A DNA stretch of 5,554 nucleotides, taken from assembly GCA_020057805.1 (NCBI GenBank), contig JAGVFD010000168.1, positions 1 to 5,554 on the forward strand, in the 5' to 3' direction. The notes under the pieces were generated by a model, which was not told the DNA's origin, did not search any database, and saw only the letters and a program-made list of their open reading frames with translations. Of the stretch, positions 1 to 5,554 are shown piece by piece; the stretch's first letter is position 1; each line of letters opens with the position of its first letter. Position numbers and translations under genes: made by a program. This DNA comes from Sideroxydans sp. Its GTDB lineage: Bacteria; Pseudomonadota; Gammaproteobacteria; Burkholderiales; Gallionellaceae.

Positions 1-2997
1 CCCCGAGGCGATAATCCAACGGTCGGAACGTTGCATCAACGGAAACCGTTGCGCGCTAATGTGAACGCCGCCTGTATCGCCATTGAGGTCGAGCAACCCA
101 CTGGCACTCAACTTGCCTGCATCACCGCTCAACTTAAAATCGCCGAGTAATTTATCTTTAGGCGCGGGCAAATAAGGTGCATTAAATTCAAACTGATCTA
201 GATGAATGAAATCGGGTTCAAAGCGCATTTTTATTTGGCCGCTGTCCAATCTCACGCCTTGCTCAAACATGGCAAATTTGAGTGCCTCGCCGTGTAGCGT
301 TCCGCGCAAACGAGGCGTATGCAAGGTGCCCAAAATATCCGCATCCACCTTCAATTTTCCACCTGTTTGCAGGTTGCTATCGACTACCGCACCTAGCCAC
401 GACAACTCGGGCGAATTCAACTTGAGCTGCCCCGTGATGGGCGCGTCCATACTCAACTTCCATTCCCCCTCGGACAAGGTTAGCGGTGCTTTCGCTTGCA
501 AGCTCAACTCACCCAAAGGCGTACCGCTGGCTGACCATTGAGTTTGCAAGACATCGTCCGCCACGCTTGCAGTCGCACGGAAATCGGTCAAGCCAAAATG
601 CTCACCTGTTTTTGCATCCAGCGCCCAATCACCACTCTCGCGTTGCACTTGTAGCGAGCCATTCCAATGACTATCCATTTTCACCTGCCACGCCCCGCCA
701 AAGCGCAAACTCTCCGCGCTCGTTAATGCAGGCGCATCGCTGTTGATATTTACGCTGCGCACGCCCACTCCGGTGAAGCTGCCACTACTCTCCCACTGCG
801 CGGGCGACCAGCGCGTGGTCGCCAAATGCATTTGTCCGCGCCCCAAGGCAAGATCAGCTTCGCCTAAAGAAACCGCCGCCGCAGACGCTTCCAATGGTGT
901 GCTTGCCAGCAAACGTAACGGCAGCGTGCCATTGCCAGTCAACGATTCCAACATGCCTTGCCAACGCAATGTACGCCAGCCTTGCTCGGCCTCCTGCCAT
1001 GCGCCCGTGGCTTGCAACTGCAAATCTTCTTGCACCTCAAGTCCTTGCTCTACCGTTGCTTGAGCTTTGATGGTGTTGCGTTCTGGCGTGCCACGCATTT
1101 CCAAGCTGGCAATGGGAATATGCAAAGCAGCTTGCACAAAATCTTGCAGCGCAACATTCAGTGCAAGTTCTTTGGCGGAAATTTCGCCCTCGGCATCTAC
1201 CGCCGCAATGCGTTGTGTGGCAGGCAAAATGAGGTCTCTGCCCTTCAACACAAAGTCGAGCTTGGGCTCGCCCACACTGCCTGTTAGCTCGGCATGCACA
1301 TTGATTTTGCCACCCCAGGCTGCATCCAATTGCGCCAAATCTGCCGCTGCAATATCCATGCGCACAAAGTCATGCCCAATGCCATAGCTGCCCGCACCAT
1401 TCAATTGATTGTTGCCTAAATGCAGCAGCACTTCGCCTTCACCGCGCTGCCCGCCCGCCCACACCACACGCCCCTTGCCGCCAATGTCATGCTGGGCAAA
1501 CTGACTGTCATGCAGGCTGAAAGTCAACGCGCCTTGTGCTTGCGGCTGCAACATGCCGAACACATCCATCGCCGCATTCAGATTGGTCGTCGGTGCGTTA
1601 CTAAATTCAGCCAAATTAAGTTTGCGTAACTCACTGGTTAAACGAAAGCTGCGCTGTCGATCCAGCATCAAATAGCCGTGACCTTCTAGCACGGCTTCGC
1701 CTTGACTAAGACGCACGCTGTGTAGTGCAATTTGTTTGCTATCGCCCGTCACATAGGCTTTGAGCGAGAGCGTGTCATCGCTTACTGCAAGCTGCACGTG
1801 TTGCTTACGGCCCTCACTTTGCATCGACACCTCGCCCCTAAACTTGCGACTAGCTAGCGTGCTATCGAACAGCTGAATATCAACATTCTTTAACGCCAAT
1901 TGAGCCTTGCCCAGCCCGCTTGTCACGTTCCAATCAAGCTCCCCCTGTATGCGTCCCGCCTGCAACAAGCTCGCATCAATTTGTTGCAACTGAATCAACT
2001 TGGGCGACCACAGCAAATGTGAATCCAGTTGCACCAAGGGGATGCCGTGTTGATCGAGCGAGGCGGCTTGTGGGTTAGTTAGATGCACCAGTCCTGCTAG
2101 TTGCCCGCGTTTATCTGCGCGCAAATCAGCCTTGCCAGCCAACTGCGTCACCGGCGCATCGGACATCAAACGAGCTGCATTTAGTCCCTTGAAATTCAGT
2201 TGTAGGCGCTGCAAAGGGGTAACGTTGAAGGGTGAAATTTGTACCAGCGCATGCGCTTGAACGCCCGCTCCTTGCGCATCCAAGGTCAGTGCCATGTGCT
2301 GCAAATCTCCACTCAACTGGGTCGTGGCTTGCACCTGTTCCACTTGCTTGGGCGTGGTCAGCGCAGCCTCTAGCGTAGTCTGCGCAGTCAAAGCAAAAGG
2401 CGCATTAGTAGCCAGTTGTATTGAGCCTTTCAATGCACCCACGGGCAATTGCGCACCTTGCAATTGCAATTGATGTTGCGCCGCGTTGCTGTGCAGACTC
2501 AAGGTAATCTGCGTCACCATCCAGTCGGCTTGCGCACCCACACGACTAAAAGAACGCAGGGATTCCACCTGCACTTGTAACGCGCTAATTTTCAGCGGGA
2601 GTTGTAAAGAAGTGGGCAAAGTCAGTGCGCTCTGCGGCGTGGTGGATGGCACGCTCGTCATATCCAGCTGGCGCGCACTCACCTTCAGCAAGAGCAACTC
2701 GCCCTGCAACAAGGCGCTGGGCTGCCACTCAATTTGCGTATCAAACAATTCGATTAACTGCCCATCCAAGCGCACCACAATGCGGTCGTAATGTTGCGCA
2801 GCCAACAGCGCACCCTTAACGCCCTCAAAATGCACATCACCGCGCGTGTGCCGCTCAATCACTTCAGACAGCCAAACCAAACCCGCATTCGAGGTCACCA
2901 CATAGGCAGTGCCACCCACCACCAACATCACGGGCGTGAGCGCCAACAGCAACCAGCGTTGCCCGCGCGATAAACGGAATTTTTTTAGCGTGCTCAA
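1..2997 (-). CDS. tamB: TamB, inner-membrane-anchored periplasm-spanning subunit of the translocation and assembly module (partial, C-terminus off the window)
   Basis: An open frame of 999 codons with no stop runs leftward off the window edge. Family members are usually about 1200-1400 residues, so the conserved C-terminal DUF490/TamB domain is mostly missing. Residues 5-14 are basic (KKFRLSRGQR) and residues 15-36 form one membrane segment (WLLLALTPVMLVVGG), giving an N-terminal inner-membrane anchor. Next comes the family-like opening TSNAGLVWLSEVI and GDVHFEGVKGALL. The rest is long, low-complexity beta-strand sequence alternating hydrophobic and polar residues with many LxLxG-type strands, as expected of the AsmA-like hydrophobic-groove fold. 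From family knowledge, TamB docks on TamA and helps insert some outer-membrane proteins and move phospholipids outward. The only plausible start is TTG at 2997-2995, overlapping the tamA stop; no ATG or GTG lies upstream in frame before a stop at 3084. The first in-frame ATG (2928) would cut into the membrane anchor. The Shine-Dalgarno is weak, so coupling to tamA is likely. Confidence 0.9.
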   Translation of the reverse strand, partial: MSTLKKFRLSRGQRWLLLALTPVMLVVGGTAYVVTSNAGLVWLSEVIERHTRGDVHFEGVKGALLAAQHYDRIVVRLDGQLIELFDTQIEWQPSALLQGELLLLKVSARQLDMTSVPSTTPQSALTLPTSLQLPLKISALQVQVESLRSFSRVGAQADWMVTQITLSLHSNAAQHQLQLQGAQLPVGALKGSIQLATNAPFALTAQTTLEAALTTPKQVEQVQATTQLSGDLQHMALTLDAQGAGVQAHALVQISPFNVTPLQRLQLNFKGLNAARLMSDAPVTQLAGKADLRADKRGQLAGLVHLTNPQAASLDQHGIPLVQLDSHLLWSPKLIQLQQIDASLLQAGRIQGELDWNVTSGLGKAQLALKNVDIQLFDSTLASRKFRGEVSMQSEGRKQHVQLAVSDDTLSLKAYVTGDSKQIALHSVRLSQGEAVLEGHGYLMLDRQRSFRLTSELRKLNLAEFSNAPTTNLNAAMDVFGMLQPQAQGALTFSLHDSQFAQHDIGGKGRVVWAGGQRGEGEVLLHLGNNQLNGAGSYGIGHDFVRMDIAAADLAQLDAAWGGKINVHAELTGSVGEPKLDFVLKGRDLILPATQRIAAVDAEGEISAKELALNVALQDFVQAALHIPIASLEMRGTPERNTIKAQATVEQGLEVQEDLQLQATGAWQEAEQGWRTLRWQGMLESLTGNGTLPLRLLASTPLEASAAAVSLGEADLALGRGQMHLATTRWSPAQWESSGSFTGVGVRSVNINSDAPALTSAESLRFGGAWQVKMDSHWNGSLQVQRESGDWALDAKTGEHFGLTDFRATASVADDVLQTQWSASGTPLGELSLQAKAPLTLSEGEWKLSMDAPITGQLKLNSPELSWLGAVVDSNLQTGGKLKVDADILGTLHTPRLRGTLHGEALKFAMFEQGVRLDSGQIKMRFEPDFIHLDQFEFNAPYLPAPKDKLLGDFKLSGDAGKLSASGLLDLNGDTGGVHISAQRFPLMQRSDRWIIASG

Positions 2998-4781
2998 AAT
3001 GCGACCGCGATTGAAAAGTGAACGAGCGTATCGAGTTGCGAACGTCCGCGCGCAAAATCCAAGGCCAACGGCCCGACTGGGCTACGCCAACGCAAGCCAC
3101 CGCCCCAACCTACACGCGCACGAAAAGCTTCAACGGTATCCGCCGCATCTCCCGCATCTGAAAATAGCGCCACGCCCCATTGATTAAACCAGTGCGTATA
3201 TTCCACACTGGCAGTCGCCATCACGCGCCCGCCCACCACCGCATCACCTTCACGCATACCTAAACTTTGATAGGCGAAACCGCGCACCGTCTGCGTGCCC
3301 CCCGCGCGGAATAAATACTCTTGGGGGATACCCAAGCGCGAAGGCGAGGCGGTGTAACCCACCTCGCCCCGGGTAGAAATCACATCGTTTTCACCCAGCG
3401 GGGTCCACAACTGATGGCGTAAATAACTGCGCACGAAATCTTGGTCTGACAGAAACACCTTGCCCGTTCCCCCCACCCTTATTTCAGACAAAGAACCCCA
3501 CATGGGAAACAGCGGATTGTCCACTGTGCGCCGTTGCACATGCCAATCCAACACCAGTGCTTGGTCATTCTCTAGGATGCCGCCATTAGGCAAACGCCGC
3601 TCTTGCTGCCAACTTACGCCCACACTGTTCTCCACCCCAAACACCCGCTGACTGCGCGTCACACCCAATTTATCGCGCCACGTTTCCAAGCCTTGAATAT
3701 AGGTGCGCTCTGTTCCTGCATGCCACAACACGCGCAACCCTCTGGGATTGGGCAAAGTATCTATGCCTAGATTAATTTGTTGCCGATTATTTTCAAGGGT
3801 CAGCGCGCCTTTCAAGCTCCATGCACGCTCCGCCAAATTGAGATCGAGATAATTTAACTCGCTTCGAACACCGTTGTTGGTGCTGTAGCCCAAACCTACA
3901 GCCACTTTGCGCGACTGCGCCTCCACCACCTGCACCTTAACGGGAGCAATCAACACACCGTCCGCACCCGCCTGCGTATTTTCTTCATCTAAACTCACAA
4001 TGACTGAATTGAATTGCGCCAAATTTTGCAAACGTGTTTGCGTGGTGAGCAACGATTGGCGCGCGTAAGGCTGGCCTGCTTCAAAATCCGCATAGCGCGT
4101 CAGCATGGACTCTGGGTAACGTTGCAATCCCTCCAGCCGCAACTCACCAAACTGATAACGCGCACCCGAATCCAACACTACATGCAAAGTCACACTGGCC
4201 GTCGCCGCATCCACTTGCGCCGCACTTTCAACAAGCTGTGCTGCGGCATAATCTCGCGCATTCAAACGTGCCAATAACTCCTGTTTAGATTCATCCCATG
4301 CCACTGCGGTAAAAAACGCACCTACTGGTAATTTCCATCCCCCACGCAACTGCTGCACACGCACACTGCGATCGCCCGCCATACCTGTTATATCACCACG
4401 AAATTCAAGATTCACCTGACTCACACGCGTACGCGGCCCTGTCTCTACTTTCACTTCCAGCGTGCCCGAGTGCTGCACCGCACGCAAAATCACCTTGCTC
4501 GAAAAATAGCCTTCAGTCACCAACAGATCATGAATCTCACGCTGTGCACGTCGCATAAATTGCGCGCGCTCACCTTCACTCTTGAGTAAATTTTCAGGCA
4601 AGGCAAAATGCTCCTTCAACACCTCGCGCACCTCCTCTGGCGCACTCAACATTACAGCGGGGATACTGCTCCCCTTGGCGTGAACGTAGGCAGGGAAAAA
4701 GAGCGTAGCGCAGCCGAGCAACAGCGCCCATTGCGCGAGGCGCAAGAAAAATATCAGAAAGGAAGAAACAAATGAGAGCAT
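2994..4781 (-). CDS. tamA: TamA, Omp85-family outer-membrane barrel of the translocation and assembly module
   Basis: The protein has 595 residues, close to the usual family length of about 570-600. Residues 1-36 look like a Sec signal peptide with a long hydrophobic core and a VHA cleavage motif at 34-36. Three POTRA domains follow, at roughly 40-117, 118-205 and 208-288; the third opens with YQFGELRLEGLQRYPE. The barrel starts near 291 with VAVGLGYSTNNGVRSE. The Omp85 hallmark VRGF lies at residues 499-502 (3276-3287) within GGTQTVRGFAYQSLG. The C-terminus SPVGPLALDFARG...VHFSIAVAF is the last strands and beta-signal, ending in Phe. TamA sits in the outer membrane and receives TamB through its POTRA domains. 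BamA is excluded because it has five POTRA domains and is longer. The frame extends upstream to a TTG at 4841, but I chose the ATG at 4781: it begins exactly at the signal peptide, and the likely -10 element lies inside the 20-codon extension. No strong Shine-Dalgarno precedes the ATG. Confidence 0.93.
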   Translation of the reverse strand: MLSFVSSFLIFFLRLAQWALLLGCATLFFPAYVHAKGSSIPAVMLSAPEEVREVLKEHFALPENLLKSEGERAQFMRRAQREIHDLLVTEGYFSSKVILRAVQHSGTLEVKVETGPRTRVSQVNLEFRGDITGMAGDRSVRVQQLRGGWKLPVGAFFTAVAWDESKQELLARLNARDYAAAQLVESAAQVDAATASVTLHVVLDSGARYQFGELRLEGLQRYPESMLTRYADFEAGQPYARQSLLTTQTRLQNLAQFNSVIVSLDEENTQAGADGVLIAPVKVQVVEAQSRKVAVGLGYSTNNGVRSELNYLDLNLAERAWSLKGALTLENNRQQINLGIDTLPNPRGLRVLWHAGTERTYIQGLETWRDKLGVTRSQRVFGVENSVGVSWQQERRLPNGGILENDQALVLDWHVQRRTVDNPLFPMWGSLSEIRVGGTGKVFLSDQDFVRSYLRHQLWTPLGENDVISTRGEVGYTASPSRLGIPQEYLFRAGGTQTVRGFAYQSLGMREGDAVVGGRVMATASVEYTHWFNQWGVALFSDAGDAADTVEAFRARVGWGGGLRWRSPVGPLALDFARGRSQLDTLVHFSIAVAF

Positions 4782-4819
4782 CCGCTGGGCTGTCTGGTGA
4801 AACAAAATTAGGCGTGGCG

Positions 4820-4825
4820 ATTGTA
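4820..4825 (-). promoter_or_regulatory. Candidate -10 element for tamAB
   Basis: On the minus strand this reads TACAAT in the context AGGGTACAATCGCC, one mismatch from TATAAT. A start site about seven bases downstream would give a leader of roughly 30 nt before the ATG at 4781. No good -35 lies at 16-18 bp (the 17-bp position reads TGGGGG), so the promoter would need an activator or be weak. If it is used, the upstream TTG at 4841 cannot be the tamA start. Confidence 0.4.
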
Positions 4826-4857
4826 CCCTAGCCAACTCCAAGCCCCCATGCGACCAT

Positions 4858-4863
4858 TACAAT
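4858..4863 (+). promoter_or_regulatory. Candidate -10 element for the 24-codon ORF
   Basis: The plus strand reads TACAAT in CCATTACAATGCAG, 26 nt upstream of the ATG at 4889. That would leave a leader of about 19 nt. No recognisable -35 sits at 16-18 bp spacing (the 17-bp position reads ACTCCA), so support is limited to the hexamer and its position. It forms an inverted pair with the ATTGTA at 4820-4825, the tamA -10 seen on the opposite strand. Confidence 0.3.
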
Positions 4864-4876
4864 GCAGCCCCACATT

Positions 4877-4881
4877 GAGAG
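4877..4881 (+). promoter_or_regulatory. Shine-Dalgarno-like site of the 24-codon ORF
   Basis: GAGAG lies seven bases before the ATG at 4889. The spacing is normal and the match to the anti-Shine-Dalgarno is partial. It is better than anything in front of the tamA ATG or the tamB TTG, which is part of why the small ORF is listed. Confidence 0.45.
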
Positions 4882-4888
4882 CCAACCC

Positions 4889-4963
4889 ATGTTCATCGAG
4901 CTAATTATTTTGGTCGTTATCGTTGCCGTCGTGGTCATTGCACTGCGACCGCCGCGCCCATAA
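4889..4963 (+). CDS. Putative 24-residue single-transmembrane microprotein
   Basis: The ORF runs from ATG to TAA. The protein starts MFIELIILVV, continues with a Val/Ile/Ala/Leu core to residue 19 and ends LRPPRP. Fourteen of its 24 residues are Leu, Ile or Val. The hydrophobic stretch (5-19) is just long enough to cross a membrane, with one acidic residue before it (Glu4) and two Arg in a Pro-rich tail. By the positive-inside rule the tail would be cytoplasmic. A GAGAG sits seven bases upstream, a TACAAT 26 bases upstream, and a strong terminator begins within the stop codon, so the region looks like a compact transcription unit. I do not recognise the family. Possibilities include an envelope regulatory microprotein, a hydrophobic type I toxin-like peptide, or a chance ORF. 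Flanking genes act in the envelope, which fits a membrane location but shows no function. Confidence 0.5.
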   Translation: MFIELIILVVIVAVVVIALRPPRP

Positions 4964-4990
4964 AAAAAGAGGCGCTAGGCCTCTTTTTTT
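4962..4990. terminator. Bidirectional Rho-independent terminator shared by the 24-codon ORF and pbpG
   Basis: The arms at 4962-4973 (A7 then GAGGC) and 4979-4990 (GCCTC then T7) are perfectly complementary over 12 bp, around a 5-nt GCTAG loop. Either strand therefore gives a GAGGC/GCCTC-cored hairpin followed by seven U. It ends the plus-strand small ORF, whose TAA overlaps the A-tract by two bases. It also lies 19 nt beyond the pbpG stop on the minus strand, insulating tamAB from pbpG. Confidence 0.9.
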
Positions 4991-5009
4991 GCTTGCTGCA
5001 TGCATCCAC

Positions 5010-5554
5010 TTATCCACGCCGAGTGCGTCGTAGCACATGCGTGTTTGAACCTTCCATCCAACGCTTGATACGATTCGCATCACCCACACGGGTATGCTTG
5101 CCCCACGAATCGAGCAATACAATCACCACCGGACGATTAGAGATTTTCGCTTGCATCACCAAGCAACGACCCGCTTCGCTGATGTAACCCGTTTTGCTCA
5201 AACCAATATCCCAAGAAGCATTTTTCACCAAGGGATTAGTGTTGTTAAATTTTAAGAAGCGCCGTTCCGACACCTGCACCGTATGCGAACGCGTTGTGGT
5301 GTAACGCTGGATAGTTGAATAATCCTGCGCCGCCATCACCATCTTCACCAAATCTTGCGCAGTAGACACGTTGCTGCTGTGCAAGCCAGTGGGATCATCA
5401 AATTGAGTTGACTGCATGCCCAGCGCTTGTGCCTTGGCATTCATCATCGCCAACATCACCCGTGTGCCACCCGGATAAGTGCGCGCCAACGCTGCCGCCG
5501 CCGTATTTTCAGACGCCATCAAGGCTAACTTCAGCATGTCGCCGCGAGATCGGA
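5010..5554 (-). CDS. pbpG: PBP7-type D-alanyl-D-alanine endopeptidase (partial, N-terminus off the window)
   Basis: The last 181 codons of an S11 (SxxK-family) penicillin-binding protein. The frame stays open to the right edge; the first visible residues read RSRGDMLKLALMASEN, so the internal ATG at 5537 is not the start. The second active-site motif SxN is SEN at 5505-5513 and the third, KTG, is in LSKTGYISEAGRC at 5187-5195. The catalytic SxxK lies in the missing N-terminal part. Further family-like stretches are MNAKAQALGM, DDPTGLHSSNVSTAQDL and RPVVIVLLDSWGK. From family knowledge, PBP7 is a periplasmic enzyme that cleaves D-Ala-meso-DAP cross-links in peptidoglycan. The short basic tail after the KTG region (HVLRRTRRG) resembles PBP7 rather than PBP5/6, which carry an extra beta-rich domain and an amphipathic anchor. 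A DacA-like carboxypeptidase role is therefore less likely. The gene ends at TAA, 19 nt before its terminator. Confidence 0.88.
   Translation of the reverse strand, partial: RSRGDMLKLALMASENTAAAALARTYPGGTRVMLAMMNAKAQALGMQSTQFDDPTGLHSSNVSTAQDLVKMVMAAQDYSTIQRYTTTRSHTVQVSERRFLKFNNTNPLVKNASWDIGLSKTGYISEAGRCLVMQAKISNRPVVIVLLDSWGKHTRVGDANRIKRWMEGSNTHVLRRTRRG

Noticed and set aside
206..2819. A series of plus-strand open frames of 60-110 codons opposite tamB.
   Set aside because: They lie antisense to a continuous 999-codon tamB frame, overlap one another, match no family I recognise, and lack ribosome-binding sites or compact unit structure. They are shadows of tamB codon composition.
2864..3100. 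A 78-codon minus-strand frame across the tamA-tamB junction.
   Set aside because: It is out of frame with both genes across their coding sequence and reads only as a frameshifted version of the tamA end and tamB start, with no family features.
4704..4715. Lipobox-like LLGC at residues 21-24 of the TamA signal region, suggesting a lipoprotein.
   Set aside because: The hydrophobic stretch continues past the Cys (ATLFFPAYVHA) to a normal signal peptidase I motif, and the position -2 residue is Leu. TamA proteins are not known as lipoproteins.
4889..4990. Branched-chain amino-acid attenuator: a leader peptide rich in Val, Ile and Leu followed by a terminator, reminiscent of ilv leader peptides.
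   Set aside because: There is no biosynthetic gene downstream on the plus strand, only antisense pbpG. There is also no room between the stop and the hairpin for a competing antiterminator. The composition is better explained by a transmembrane helix.
5010..5018. TTATCCACG, an 8/9 match to a DnaA box.
   Set aside because: It is a single copy inside the last codons and stop of pbpG, with no second box or AT-rich unwinding region nearby, so it is expected by chance.
4901..5122. A 73-codon minus-strand frame over the pbpG end and the terminator.
   Set aside because: It overlaps pbpG out of frame, would have to be transcribed through the bidirectional terminator, and ends in low-complexity sequence that is the complement of the small ORF.

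Overview
The window is chromosomal housekeeping DNA from a Gram-negative, outer-membrane-bearing bacterium. TamA and TamB as adjacent genes, plus a PBP7-type D-Ala-D-Ala endopeptidase, point to a proteobacterium. A betaproteobacterium is my best guess, based on near-balanced base composition judged by eye and TACAATCGCC-type -10 sequences, but I cannot place it lower than phylum with confidence. I see no mobile element, CRISPR array, tRNA or rRNA.

Layout from left to right. Positions 1-2997 (minus strand) hold the first 999 codons of tamB, which runs off the left edge without its C-terminal domain. Positions 2994-4781 (minus strand) hold a complete tamA of 595 codons. Its TGA stop overlaps the proposed TTG start of tamB by four bases, so the two are one translationally coupled operon, with tamA first. 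Positions 4782-5009 are intergenic. They contain candidate -10 elements facing both ways, a 24-codon hydrophobic ORF on the plus strand (4889-4963) and a perfect 12-bp inverted repeat that should terminate transcription from both sides. Positions 5010-5554 (minus strand) hold the C-terminal 181 codons of a PBP7/PbpG-like endopeptidase that runs off the right edge.

How the genes work together: TamA is an outer-membrane Omp85 barrel with three POTRA domains. TamB is an inner-membrane-anchored, periplasm-spanning protein that docks on TamA. Together they form the translocation and assembly module, linked to assembly of some outer-membrane proteins and to phospholipid transport to the outer membrane. 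PbpG trims peptidoglycan cross-links, so all three known products act in the envelope. pbpG is separated from tamAB by its own terminator and is not obviously co-transcribed with them.

The least explained element is the 24-aa single-transmembrane ORF. It has a Shine-Dalgarno-like GAGAG, a candidate -10, and a stop codon embedded in the shared terminator. It is the best candidate for something undescribed here, but the evidence is modest. I found no clear sign of a larger novel system.
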